64,000 bases of DNA from Dyella subtropica (GCF_026283965.1 NZ_JAPDPD010000001.1:434001-498000); one strand, 5' to 3'. Shown: positions 9,014 through 17,034, numbered from the stretch's first letter. Notes: generated by a model from the sequence alone, not told the origin. Numbers and translations: made by a program.

Positions 9014-9262
9014 ATGCTCTGTGCACTGAACGGGAAGGGGGGGGGGCACGCATGGGGGGCTTTCTTTGCGCCGCAGGTTCAATGGATGTCGGGTCAGGCA
9101 GGCGACCTGTGGGGGCCGGCCTATCTGATCCTCACGGTAATCGCGGGGCTGATAATTTGGGGGCTGCGTTATCTTTCCCGAAAGCCGACGAGATACGACA
9201 ACGACGTGACCAGGCAGCGCGCTCAAAGGTCCGTGCAGCGATTCCGCCTAAGGCGCAGATAA
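9014..9262 (+). CDS. Possible small membrane protein with a G10 tract near its start (82 aa)
   Basis: One transmembrane helix is predicted (YLILTVIAGLIIWGLRYLS), followed by a strongly basic tail (RQRAQRSVQRFRLRRR). Ten consecutive G (9037-9046) lie at codons 8-11. If translation instead begins at the ATG at 9086, the tract falls in the leader. No homologue is recalled. The membrane helix plus basic tail is protein-like, but the ORF may still be fortuitous. Confidence 0.35.
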   Translation: MLCALNGKGGGHAWGAFFAPQVQWMSGQAGDLWGPAYLILTVIAGLIIWGLRYLSRKPTRYDNDVTRQRAQRSVQRFRLRRR

Positions 9263-9296
9263 TCTCCGGCCACTCGTCAGGTTGGGGAGTTCACGC

Positions 9297-9446
9297 ATGT
9301 CATTCGCTGAGATTGATGCGGAGGGCGCCCAAGCTATCGCAGATCGATGGCTGCATAAAGTGACATGGCTGCCTCCTGTCGCGGTGCGATCGTCGAAGCT
9401 GTGGTGGCCTCGAACATACCGCCACGTGCGGGAGGCCGCGACATGA
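9297..9446 (+). CDS. Possible 49-residue protein of unknown function
   Basis: A short ORF begins MSFAEIDAEGAQAIADRW and is preceded by GGGGAG 8 bp upstream. It is rich in Trp and Arg, with no signal peptide or membrane helix. It lies between the small membrane ORF and the convergent DUF3800 gene. It could be a truncated remnant of a larger gene near the island boundary. Support is only the SD and the position. Confidence 0.25.
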   Translation: MSFAEIDAEGAQAIADRWLHKVTWLPPVAVRSSKLWWPRTYRHVREAAT

Positions 9447-9482
9447 GTCTTCAGGTTAACAAAGTTTCGTGAGTGCTTGGGG

Positions 9483-10448
9483 CTAATTTGTCGGTGACTT
9501 GTCAGTTTTTCGGGTATGTTTTCCGTTTTGCCACGATCGATTAATTGTCGATTTTTTTCTATGTTTTATACACATCGTGCACTTGCACGCAAGGTTTGTG
9601 TAGTGGCGCACACTGTGCACTCGTCCAAGTGACCGGTCTGCTCTTTTATAAATTTTTTCAAATATGTCGACTTCATTGTTCTCTACATATCGGCGAACTG
9701 CGTAACTGCACAAGTCTGCAAGTTGCACCATGTTAGTAAGCTGGCTGTCTACGAATAAAGGCGTTTCAATAATGTTTGTAATGCGAGTCCAAAGCGTCCC
9801 TTGAGCATGAAAATGTCTCATCATTTCTGTATGGCGCTTTGCAACAGTTTCATTGTTATCATGCACAATGAGTCCGTATTCTTGCATCTCCGTTTTTTTT
9901 GACCGGGCTGCTAGATAGCGTTCATATCGTGAAACAACTTGTTCAAATGCCTGCTCGTCGATTGATCGGCCTGTCTTGCTTGGGTCGATGTAAAGCTTGT
10001 CGACGCATTCGCAAAAAAGTCGTGCAAAGTCCCATTTGCTGACTTCGTCAGCGACAGCAAGTACAAATGTTCGACGCTCATCGCTGGTTAGGTGGATATA
10101 TGCATCCGTCTTTTCGTAGTTTTTTTTAGCTTGCTTATAGGCTTTGGTGTTTTTTGAGCGTTGTAGTTTGAGAAGGTGTGTATTGCGTTCGCGTTGGACC
10201 GCAATTCGTCGATCAGCGTCGCTTAGCTGGTCGAAGTTCGAAATTCTTGTTTGTTCCAGGTACGGTCTTAGTATCCACGCCGTATGCAGTTCAGCGTTTG
10301 GAAGTCGGTGCGCTACTTGAATACCCTGAATTTGCGAATCAGCATATTTCCATTTGTCGATTGGAATGGCCAATCCGGCGAGTACGAAATGGCTACTGTT
10401 GCCAGGAACTGAGGAGGTGCCTGATTCATCGATATAACAAAGGTGCAT
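9483..10448 (-). CDS. DUF3800-family protein on an AT-rich island (321 aa)
   Basis: The N-terminus MHLCYIDESGTSSVPGNS, followed by FVLAGLAIP, is the hallmark of DUF3800, a family predicted to have an RNase H-like fold; Asp7 and Glu8 are the likely metal-site acids. A later Asp/Asn-rich part (IVHDNNE, QLADLCSYAVRRY) matches the family C-terminal half. The gene is visibly AT-rich, with many A/T homopolymers, unlike the GC-rich genes on both sides. It lies directly beyond the tmRNA 3' end, a common integration site. No integrase is present, so it looks like cargo left by a lost element. A defence role is plausible but unproven. Confidence 0.85.
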   Translation of the reverse strand: MHLCYIDESGTSSVPGNSSHFVLAGLAIPIDKWKYADSQIQGIQVAHRLPNAELHTAWILRPYLEQTRISNFDQLSDADRRIAVQRERNTHLLKLQRSKNTKAYKQAKKNYEKTDAYIHLTSDERRTFVLAVADEVSKWDFARLFCECVDKLYIDPSKTGRSIDEQAFEQVVSRYERYLAARSKKTEMQEYGLIVHDNNETVAKRHTEMMRHFHAQGTLWTRITNIIETPLFVDSQLTNMVQLADLCSYAVRRYVENNEVDIFEKIYKRADRSLGRVHSVRHYTNLACKCTMCIKHRKKSTINRSWQNGKHTRKTDKSPTN

Positions 10449-10475
10449 AAACTTACGCTCCCCTGATATGCATGC

Positions 10476-10512
10476 AAAAAAAAGCGACTGGGGTCGTGGC
10501 TTTAAGCCACGA
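10476..10512 (-). other. Hairpin and T8 tract in the leader of the DUF3800 gene
   Basis: On the minus strand an 8-bp hairpin (TCGTGGCT with AGCCACGA, 10494-10512) is followed after ten bases by eight T (10476-10483), about 30 bp before the DUF3800 start. The spacing is too wide for a textbook terminator. It may be the end of a short leader RNA: a TTGACT -35-like box lies about 80 bp upstream. Confidence 0.3.
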
Positions 10513-10616
10513 GTCGAGGCGCTTAGCGACTCTTCCCAGACGCATGCAGATCGTGGGGTCTTGCGGGGCTGAAGTCAATAACTTCGAGCGAAATTTTTCA
10601 AATTGGGAAACCTATA

Positions 10617-10658
10617 GAAAGCAAAGTGATGCTGTGCGTCACCTGTGGCTTTGCTTTC
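10617..10658. repeat. Inverted repeat between ssrA and the DUF3800 gene
   Basis: GAAAGCAAAG (10617-10626) pairs perfectly with CTTTGCTTTC (10649-10658), and the loop contains a further GTGA/TCAC pair. The rest of the 10449-10822 interval shows no convincing gene on either strand. It may be an attachment-site arm or part of a leader RNA. Confidence 0.4.
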
Positions 10659-10822
10659 GTCAAAGTGGCGTGAAACTGCGCATTCTCCGCAACGTCTGGC
10701 GCGTCTCTACTGGCTGCCTTCGGGCTCATCTTGTCCGATTCGACATGTGCTGGAGTGGAGAGCAAACCGGGCCAGATTCATTTCCGCCTTGCCAATTCAG
10801 CCCCAAATGGCTTTGTGATCTC

Positions 10823-10862
10823 CCAAAAGAAAACCCGCCAAGCGATGGCTCGCTTGACGGGT
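10823..10862 (-). terminator. Rho-independent terminator of ssrA
   Basis: On the minus strand a 13-position stem (10833-10845 with 10850-10862, one mismatch, loop GCCA) is followed by TTTTCTTTT. It begins 6 bp after the tmRNA CCA end. Confidence 0.9.
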
Positions 10863-10867
10863 CGGAT

Positions 10868-11220
<353 letters not shown>

Positions 11221-11337
11221 GGGGAAAAGATCGCTAGCCGAGTTAGTATATGGAGTCATGCCACGCCACATCAAGGCCGCGCACGTAGAGGGCTTAGCCT
11301 CTATCGTTGCGACGTGTCGATAACCAAGGGGTGGGGC

Positions 11338-11796
11338 ATGGCGAGGGTTCGTCTGGCGGGGCAAGGGGACGCTGGCATGCTTACGGAGCTGCGTTGCACC
11401 TTTCTTGAAGAGATGGGACAGCAGCTGTCGGATGGATTCGCCGACCGCTTGCGCGCGTGGATCGAAGAGGCGATGGCGGAAGGGCGCTTGCAAGCCTGGC
11501 TGGCCGAGCTGGACGGGCGAGTGATCGGCAGTGCGGCGGTGAACCCGTATCCGCACATGCCTTCGGCGAGTTACCCGAACGGAAAGGGTTGGTATCTGCT
11601 GAATGTCTACGTGAAACCGCCGTATCGACTCGCGGGCGTGGGTGCCGGCTTGCTCGCGGCGATCGGGTCCGCTGCGCGGGAGCAGGGTGTGGATGCACTG
11701 ACCCTGCATGCCACGGTGAGCGCTCGCCGCTTGTATGAGCGCTGCGGCTTCAAGCCGGCGACGGATGCGATGAGCATGTCGCTAGGGACCCTCTGA
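11338..11796 (+). CDS. GNAT-family N-acetyltransferase (152 aa)
   Basis: A single acetyl-CoA-binding GNAT domain. Motif A reads LLNVYVKPPYRLAGVGAGLL, with the Gly-rich pyrophosphate loop, and motif B reads LTLHATVSARRLYERCGFKP. An open frame extends upstream, but that part overlaps the tmRNA on the other strand. The ATG at 11338, preceded by AAGGGGTGGGG, is the credible start and gives a normal GNAT length. The last five codons and the stop form part of the left arm of a long inverted repeat (11781-12078). The substrate is unknown. Confidence 0.88.
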   Translation: MARVRLAGQGDAGMLTELRCTFLEEMGQQLSDGFADRLRAWIEEAMAEGRLQAWLAELDGRVIGSAAVNPYPHMPSASYPNGKGWYLLNVYVKPPYRLAGVGAGLLAAIGSAAREQGVDALTLHATVSARRLYERCGFKPATDAMSMSLGTL

Positions 11797-12078
11797 TCTA
11801 TTCCACGTAGGCGTCACCGTTGCTGTTTGCGCGCAGATCGCCGTTGCGTTGCCGACGGCAGACTGGACGTCTGTCTAGACAGCGCGGCGGTGAGCTGCGC
11901 GCAAACAGCAACGGCCCAACCTTCTGTTTTATCAATGACGGGGTGATCACCAGAAAGCGCGCTGCGGGCGCCGCGCGGCTTGACCTGACGGCCAGTCAGG
12001 CACTGCGCCACGCGGCGCCCGCAGCGCGCTTTCTGGTGATCATGCCGCCTGCGCGGAATAGATCAGAGGGTCCCTAGC
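11781..12078 (-). repeat. Nested inverted-repeat element, copy A (reverse orientation)
   Basis: Three long stems are visible. The outer arms are 11781-11813 with 12046-12078 (33 bp, 2 mismatches; 24 bp perfect at the outer end). The inner stem 11944-11975 with 12011-12042 is 32 bp, perfect. A side stem 11817-11836 with 11895-11914 is 20 bp, perfect. The core hairpin inside the inner stem (CCTGAC, GTCAGG and the flanking GGCGCAG/CAAGCCGCG) matches copies B and C in reverse. The element fills the gap between the convergent GNAT and smpB genes and includes the GNAT stop codon. Confidence 0.85.
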
Positions 12079-12088
12079 CTGAGTCCAC

Positions 12089-12580
12089 TCACGCGCTGCG
12101 GTTGTGCGCACGCATGGTGCGCTGCTTCTCGCGCTGCCAGTCGCGTTCCTTTTCGGTGTCGCGCTTGTCGTGGGCTTGTTTGCCGCGGGCGAGTCCGATT
12201 TCGACCTTGACCTTGTTGCCCTTCCAGTACATCGCGATGGGCACCATGGTGTAGCCCTTGCGCTCGACGGCGCCGATCAGCTGGTCGATCTCCTGCTTGT
12301 GCAGCAGCAGCTTGCGCGTGCGGCGGTCTTCTGCGATGACATGCGTGGACGCGCTGATGAGCGGTGGAATGGAGGTGCCGACGAGGAAGATCTCGCCCTT
12401 CAGCACAATGGCGTAACCGTCGCCGAAGTTGATCCGCCCGGCGCGGAGAGCCTTCAGCTCCCAGCCCTGTAAGGCGATGCCGGCTTCGTAGCGCTGGTCG
12501 ATGTGGTACTCGTGGCGCGCGCGCTTGTTGAGCGCAATGGTGCCGCTGCCCTTGTTGTCTTTGTCCTTAGCCTTGGCCAT
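12089..12580 (-). CDS. smpB: SsrA-binding protein SmpB (163 aa)
   Basis: SmpB binds the tRNA-like part of tmRNA and brings it to stalled ribosomes. The family core is present: NKRARHEYHIDQRYEAGIAL, GWELKALRAG and ARGKQAHDKRDTEKERDW, with the basic C-terminal tail that enters the mRNA channel (QREKQRTMRAHNRSA). The length is normal. The gene is divergent from ratA, as in many gammaproteobacteria, and close to ssrA. The distal stop lies just beyond repeat element A. Confidence 0.97.
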   Translation of the reverse strand: MAKAKDKDNKGSGTIALNKRARHEYHIDQRYEAGIALQGWELKALRAGRINFGDGYAIVLKGEIFLVGTSIPPLISASTHVIAEDRRTRKLLLHKQEIDQLIGAVERKGYTMVPIAMYWKGNKVKVEIGLARGKQAHDKRDTEKERDWQREKQRTMRAHNRSA

Positions 12581-12663
12581 GTCCGCTAAACTTCGGGCCT
12601 GCTCGCCCTGCTGGTGATCCGCCCGCGCTGGGCAGGACCCTGAATGATTCTGATGAGGCTGAC

Positions 12664-13095
12664 GTGATCGAAATCCGCCGCAGCGCGCTGGTGAAGTATT
12701 CCCCGGCGCAGATGTTCGACCTGGTCAATGAGGTCGAAGCATACCCAAAGCGTTTCCCTTGGTGTGGTGGCGCCGAAGTGCTGGAACGTGGAGACAACAT
12801 GCTGGTGGCGCGGCTGGATCTCAAGTTTGCCGGTTTTCGACATAGCTTCACCACCCGTAACACCACCGATCGTCCGCGCCGCTTGCAAATAAGTCTGGTC
12901 GACGGGCCGTTCCGCAGCCTCGAAGGTGTGTGGGACTTCACGGCGCTGGGCGATACCGGCTGCAAGATCGCTTTTGAGCTCGATTTCGACTACGCCGGCA
13001 AACTAGGCGGCACCGCCCTGAGGCTTGGTTTCCAGGGGTTGGCCAGTCGCATGGTGGAGGACTTTTGCCGCGAGGCTGAGCGCACATATGGCTGA
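12664..13095 (+). CDS. ratA: RatA/COQ10-type START-domain protein (143 aa)
   Basis: A small START/polyketide-cyclase fold protein: IEIRRSALVKYSPAQMFDLV, then EAYPKRFPWCGGAEVLER, then the long C-terminal helix LASRMVEDFCREAERTYG. In E. coli RatA is reported to block 70S association, while COQ10 homologues bind ubiquinone; the sequence does not separate these. It begins with GTG (12664) preceded by GAGG. Its stop overlaps the rnfH start by 8 bp, so the two are coupled. The smpB / ratA-rnfH arrangement is conserved. Confidence 0.92.
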   Translation: MIEIRRSALVKYSPAQMFDLVNEVEAYPKRFPWCGGAEVLERGDNMLVARLDLKFAGFRHSFTTRNTTDRPRRLQISLVDGPFRSLEGVWDFTALGDTGCKIAFELDFDYAGKLGGTALRLGFQGLASRMVEDFCREAERTYG

Positions 13096-13363
13096 GCGCA
13101 TCGTCGTCGAGGTGGTTTATGCCGAATCAGGGCGGCAACTGTTTCGCCGGGTGGAATTGCCTTTCGGCAGCACGGTGATGCAGGCCGTGGAAGCTTCGGG
13201 TATCGCTGGCATGGTGGAAGGCTTGCAGATCGATCCGGCGCGGCTGGGTGTGTTTTCGCGCAAGGTGCAGCCTGATGATGTACTTAGCGATGGCGATCGG
13301 GTGGAAATCTACCGGCCGCTGACGCTCGATCCAAAAGAGGCGCGCCGCAAGCGCGCCGGCTAG
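13088..13363 (+). CDS. rnfH: RnfH-family ubiquitin-like protein (91 aa)
   Basis: A beta-grasp protein of the RnfH family: MAERIVVEVVYAESGRQ, the central VMQAVEASGI, and the terminal EIYRPLTLDPKEARRKRAG, which is diagnostic. The ATG at 13088 overlaps the end of ratA. The exact role is unknown; the family is found beside ratA and the trans-translation genes. It converges with bamE. Confidence 0.93.
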   Translation: MAERIVVEVVYAESGRQLFRRVELPFGSTVMQAVEASGIAGMVEGLQIDPARLGVFSRKVQPDDVLSDGDRVEIYRPLTLDPKEARRKRAG

Positions 13364-13372
13364 CGGCGGCGA

Positions 13373-13810
13373 TTACTTGCCGTCGCTGTCCTTCTTCTGT
13401 TCTTCCGGGGTCTTGGTCTTGTCGCCAGCATTCTCGTCGACCGGGTAGCCGGCGCGGAACTTCTTCTGTTCCTCGACCAGCTTCTTGGCGTCTTCCGCGA
13501 AGAAGTCGCCTTCGGTGCGCACCAGCGTGTCGTTGTTGAAGCTCAGGCTGAGCGTGCGCACCTTGATCGGGCCGCCGCGATGCTGCTGGGTGGAGACGTA
13601 ATCCCAGCGGTTCTGATCGAAAGGCGTGGCGACCGAGGGCGTACCCATCAGCACCAGCACTTGGCGCTTGGTCATGCCGGGCTGCAGCTGATCCACATTC
13701 TTCTTGTCGAGCAGGTTGCCCTGCTGCACGTCGGGGGTATAGATGAGGCGGCAGCTGGCCAGCGAAAGGCCTAGCAAGGCGAAACCCAGCGTGCGAATCA
13801 GCTTGTGCAT
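13373..13810 (-). CDS. bamE: Outer membrane assembly lipoprotein BamE (145 aa)
   Basis: A BAM complex subunit that assists outer-membrane protein insertion. A lipoprotein signal ends at the lipobox LASC (Cys20). The SmpA/OmlA fold follows: YTPDVQQGNLLDKKNVDQL, LQPGMTKRQVLVLMGTPSV, RWDYVSTQQ. The C-terminus is a charged Lys/Glu/Asp-rich extension (EEQKKDSDGK). It is divergent from fur with a 77-bp shared promoter region, the arrangement known as omlA-fur in Pseudomonas and Xanthomonas. Confidence 0.95.
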   Translation of the reverse strand: MHKLIRTLGFALLGLSLASCRLIYTPDVQQGNLLDKKNVDQLQPGMTKRQVLVLMGTPSVATPFDQNRWDYVSTQQHRGGPIKVRTLSLSFNNDTLVRTEGDFFAEDAKKLVEEQKKFRAGYPVDENAGDKTKTPEEQKKDSDGK

Positions 13811-13887
13811 GCGTGTTGCGTCCGGATCGTGAAGGTGTCGGATGATACACTAACGGCTTGGCGGGACTGCGTTGCCGGGAGTGAGCT

Positions 13888-14304
13888 ATGGAACAGGAAA
13901 CCAAGGAACTGCGCAAAGCCGGGTTGAAGGTGACTCACCCGCGCATGCGCATTCTGCAAATCCTCGAAGAGGAGGAGGTTCATCACCTCACCGCCGAGGA
14001 CATCTACAAGAAACTGCTCGCCCACCAGGAAGACATTGGACTGGCCACCGTCTATCGGGTGCTGACCCAGTTCGAGGCCGCCGGCATCGTGGTCAAGCAC
14101 AATTTCGAAGGCGGCCAGGCCGTCTACGAACTCGACCGTGGCAAGCATCATGACCACATGATCGATGTGGACAGCGGGAAGGTGATCGAGTTCGTCAGCG
14201 AGGAGATCGAGCGTCTCCAGCATGAAATCGCGGCCCGGCACGGCTATGTGATCGAGGATCACAGCCTGGTGCTGTACGTGCGGCCCAAGTCGCGCTCCAA
14301 GTAA
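13888..14304 (+). CDS. fur: Ferric uptake regulator Fur (138 aa)
   Basis: An iron-responsive repressor. The winged helix (VTHPRMRILQILEE, LATVYRVLTQFEAAGIV) is followed by the metal-site motif GKHHDHMIDVDSGKVIEF and the dimerisation half with HGYVIEDHSLVLYV. There is no CxxC zinc motif in the C-terminal half, as in the Xanthomonas and Pseudomonas Fur proteins. A clear terminator follows at 14327. Confidence 0.97.
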   Translation: MEQETKELRKAGLKVTHPRMRILQILEEEEVHHLTAEDIYKKLLAHQEDIGLATVYRVLTQFEAAGIVVKHNFEGGQAVYELDRGKHHDHMIDVDSGKVIEFVSEEIERLQHEIAARHGYVIEDHSLVLYVRPKSRSK

Positions 14305-14326
14305 GCGCAGTACGTAGCGACATTCG

Positions 14327-14356
14327 AGCCGGTGGCTAGCGCCATCGGCTTTTTTG
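14327..14356 (+). terminator. Rho-independent terminator of fur
   Basis: AGCCGGTGGC (14327-14336) pairs with GCCATCGGCT (14341-14350) around loop TAGC, followed by six T. Confidence 0.9.
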
Positions 14357-14430
14357 TGGGCCCGGGAAAAAGCAGGCGAAGGCTGTGAGAGGGCGTTTGC
14401 GCTTGAGCATTGCCCATAAATAGCGCGCAT

Positions 14431-14655
14431 AAAAAAGCCGCAGGTGGACTCCTGTCCGCCTACGGCTGATCCGTTACCGATTGGCTTCCCGACGGGGCGA
14501 GTTGCTCGCAGTGTCAGGCTTTGCCATCGGTAGCGGCGGAACGGCATCCTGCCGTCCTTCATGCCCACCGTCCCCACGGTTGGCATGGCTCACCATCTTG
14601 CGATGGTGGCTCCCCCACATCGATGGAAAGGATGCTAACGAAGCCTTCACAGGTG
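14431..14655 (-). ncRNA. Candidate structured small RNA with GGA-exposing hairpins
   Basis: Read on the minus strand, this gene-free interval folds into a series of hairpins. CACCATC-GCAA-GATGGTG is a GNRA-capped stem (14591-14608). A long stem with CATGCC/GGCATG and ACCGT/ACGGT follows (14560-14587). Next is a stem whose loop exposes GGA (14538-14557). A larger stem, ACCGATGGC with GCCAATCGGT, encloses GCGAG-CAA-CTCGC. Last is a strong terminator (14437-14466, loop AGGA, then TTTTTT at 14431-14436). AGGA in closed loops resembles CsrA/RsmA sites. The 5' end and promoter are not defined; the RNA could also be the 3' UTR of the histidine kinase mRNA. Confidence 0.5.
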
Positions 14656-14698
14656 CGGTATTGGAAAATTTCCTAGGTCAGGGAACTTTCAGCTAGCG

Positions 14699-16309
14699 CT
14701 ATAGCCGAGATGTGAATCCGTTCGCATTGCTGCTCCGCAGCAAGATGCGCAGATGGACACCCTGAGACTCCGGGCGCAGGCGGAAGAGGCCGCCGAGTGA
14801 CGTTACGCGGTCCCGCATGCCTTGCAGGCCACGCCCACCGCGCGGCATACGAGTGGGCAGGCCCACGCCGTCGTCGCGGATATCCAGCAACGCCAGAGCG
14901 CCGCCTTGTCGCTCGCCGATGCGCAGGCGCAGCTGGAAGGTGGATGCCTGGGCGTGCTTGACCGCGTTGGTGGCGCTTTCCTGCACCAGGCGATAGATCG
15001 CCGTACGCGTGTCGTCGTCGAGTAGACGCGGATCGCCATGCAATTCGGTGCGATAGATCATGCCCGCGGTGCTCAACAGATCGCGGATGGGGCCTTCGTC
15101 AAGCGCGCGCAGCAGGCCGAACTCGTCCAGCACGGCGGGACGCAGATCGTCCAGCAGACGATGCAGCGCTCGACGCATGTGGCCGAGGATGGTGTTGATC
15201 GACGTCCCGATATCTTCCATGCCGGCCTTGGCAAGGCGCGATTGGGCAAGCTTCAGATGTGTGTGGATGGCGGTGAGGTTTTGACCTAGTTCGTCATGTA
15301 GCTCGGCGGCCATGTGTCGACGCTGGTTTTCTTCGGCCTGCAGGTTGCCGCGGGCGGCGTCGCGCAGTTGGCGCGCCAATTGGTCGAGCCGGCGATTCAC
15401 GGCGGCCAGGTAGACATTTTGCTCGGCGACGCGCTCGCTACTCCGGCGTAAGGCGTCGGTGGCGGCACCAAGCATCAGCGCACCCGTTCCTGCCACGGCG
15501 AGGAAGAGTTGAGCGGTGGCATCGGAGGCGGGACGTCCAGCAAAGTGGTCCACCAGGGTCATGCCCAGATTGGAGATCAGCATGGCCAGACTGGCGCCGC
15601 GCCAGCCATGGCGGAACGCAAAAAACAACACCGGCGCCAGCGACAGAATGCGCGCGAACTGCGGCTGCGGCGACGTATGCGAGGAAAGCAGCAACAGGAT
15701 GGCGAGTGCCGGCAGCATCACCAGCAGACCGTCCATCGTCAGATTGGCCAGTGCGCGATGCTCCAGATGCGCACGGAACAACATGATCAGCAGCGGCACC
15801 ACCAGCAGGATGCCAACATAGTTGCCCAGCAAATCCTGCCCAAGCGCCCGCATCAACAGCTCGGAAGAAGGCACCGCATGGATCATGCTCAGCAGCGCGG
15901 CATCGACCACGGTGGTCGCCACCACGGTAAAGGCGGCGGAGAGCAGCAGGCGCGAGACGTCTTCCGGATCGCGCATGCTCACGTGCAGTTGCGCGCGCTG
16001 CATGAGCCACAGGCAGACGGCCACGACGATAGGCTCCGGCAGTTCGCCCATCACGAAGCCGATCCAGCCGAGGGGCAGGCCTTCGATGGCCGTGGCCAGG
16101 CCTGTCGCTGCGAACTCGGCGCCCAGCAACCACGGCCACATGCGCATGGGCGACAGCAGCAGGGCGCCGAAACGCAAGCCGTAGGGGAGCATCCAGTAGG
16201 GCTGCTCGGTGGGCCACAGCAGTAGCCACAACAGGAAGTAGCCCATACAGACCAGCATGCCGGTCCAGGGCAGGAACAGGGGTTTCGATGACATGCGGGG
16301 ATGGTACAT
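14699..16309 (-). CDS. MASE1-type sensor histidine kinase, NarL/UhpB class (536 aa)
   Basis: The N-terminal half holds eight or so membrane helices with MASE1 wording (GLRFGALLLSPMRMWPWLLG; LPEPIVVAVCLW). A coiled linker leads to a HisKA_3 dimerisation domain with the phosphoacceptor in AAELHDELGQNLTAI. The HATPase domain has the N-box VQESATNAVKHAQAS and the G boxes DIRDDGVGLP and GRGLQGMRDRV. It pairs with the divergent LuxR-type regulator at 16389, so the two form one two-component system. The signal is unknown. The start could be 16309 or the ATG at 16294; neither has a strong SD. Confidence 0.92.
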   Translation of the reverse strand: MYHPRMSSKPLFLPWTGMLVCMGYFLLWLLLWPTEQPYWMLPYGLRFGALLLSPMRMWPWLLGAEFAATGLATAIEGLPLGWIGFVMGELPEPIVVAVCLWLMQRAQLHVSMRDPEDVSRLLLSAAFTVVATTVVDAALLSMIHAVPSSELLMRALGQDLLGNYVGILLVVPLLIMLFRAHLEHRALANLTMDGLLVMLPALAILLLLSSHTSPQPQFARILSLAPVLFFAFRHGWRGASLAMLISNLGMTLVDHFAGRPASDATAQLFLAVAGTGALMLGAATDALRRSSERVAEQNVYLAAVNRRLDQLARQLRDAARGNLQAEENQRRHMAAELHDELGQNLTAIHTHLKLAQSRLAKAGMEDIGTSINTILGHMRRALHRLLDDLRPAVLDEFGLLRALDEGPIRDLLSTAGMIYRTELHGDPRLLDDDTRTAIYRLVQESATNAVKHAQASTFQLRLRIGERQGGALALLDIRDDGVGLPTRMPRGGRGLQGMRDRVTSLGGLFRLRPESQGVHLRILLRSSNANGFTSRL

Positions 16310-16388
16310 GCGCCCGTGGGGGAATCTCTAAGCATCGGGAGCCGGGAGGCCGTGGGCAACGCCCCGGCACTGCTATACAGTGCGTGGC

Positions 16389-17033
16389 ATGTACAGCATT
16401 GTCCTGGTCGACGACCACGCCATAGTCCGCGAGGGGTTCAAGCGGCTGATCGAAATGGAGCCTGACCTCGAGGTGGTGGCGGAGTGTCGCAGCGCCGACG
16501 ATGCGGTGGAGGCGGTGACCCAGCAGCGCCCGCACCTGGTGGCCTTGGATCTCTCGCTACCTGATGGCAGCGGCCTACCGCTGATCGAGCATTTGCGCAG
16601 TGTGGCTGATGAAACACGCATCGTCGTGCTCAGCATGCATGACGGCGAACCCTATGTTTCCGAAGCTTTGCGGCGTGGCGCCAGCGGTTACGTCACCAAA
16701 GGCGTGGCGCCTGAGGAGCTGGTCGCTGGACTGCGCGCCGTGATGCTGGGCGAGTGCTTCCTCAGCTCCGATTTGCGCCAGCGCCGCGCCGAGCGACCCG
16801 GCAACGTGCTGGACCCGATCCACCGCCTAACCACGCGTGAGCGCGAGGTATTCCTGCTGCTGGCGGTTGGTCGCGCACCCAAGCAAGTGGCTGCGGAACT
16901 CGGTATCGGACAGAAGACGGTGTACATCCACCGGGCCAGCCTGATGGGCAAGCTCGGCGCCGGTTCGGAACTGGATCTCTATCGCATGGCCAGCGAGCGC
17001 GGCCTGTTGCCGTCGCGCGACAACAAAAACTGA
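16389..17033 (+). CDS. LuxR/NarL-type response regulator (214 aa)
   Basis: The receiver domain begins YSIVLVDDHAIVREGFKRLI, with the phosphorylated Asp in VALDLSLPDGSG. The C-terminal GerE/LuxR helix-turn-helix reads LTTREREVFLLLAVGRAPKQ, then AAELGIGQKTVYIHRASLMG. I chose the ATG at 16389 over the GTG at 16380. It is divergent from the MASE1 kinase with 79 bp between them, probably sharing an autoregulated promoter region. Repeat element B starts right after the stop codon. Confidence 0.94.
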   Translation: MYSIVLVDDHAIVREGFKRLIEMEPDLEVVAECRSADDAVEAVTQQRPHLVALDLSLPDGSGLPLIEHLRSVADETRIVVLSMHDGEPYVSEALRRGASGYVTKGVAPEELVAGLRAVMLGECFLSSDLRQRRAERPGNVLDPIHRLTTREREVFLLLAVGRAPKQVAAELGIGQKTVYIHRASLMGKLGAGSELDLYRMASERGLLPSRDNKN

Positions 17034-17034
17034 T

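Noticed and set aside
9000-10867. Second copy of the tmRNA 3' end as an attachment site
   Set aside because: No repeat of the CGGGTTCGACTCCCGCC stretch was found on the far side of the AT-rich gene, so island borders cannot be drawn.
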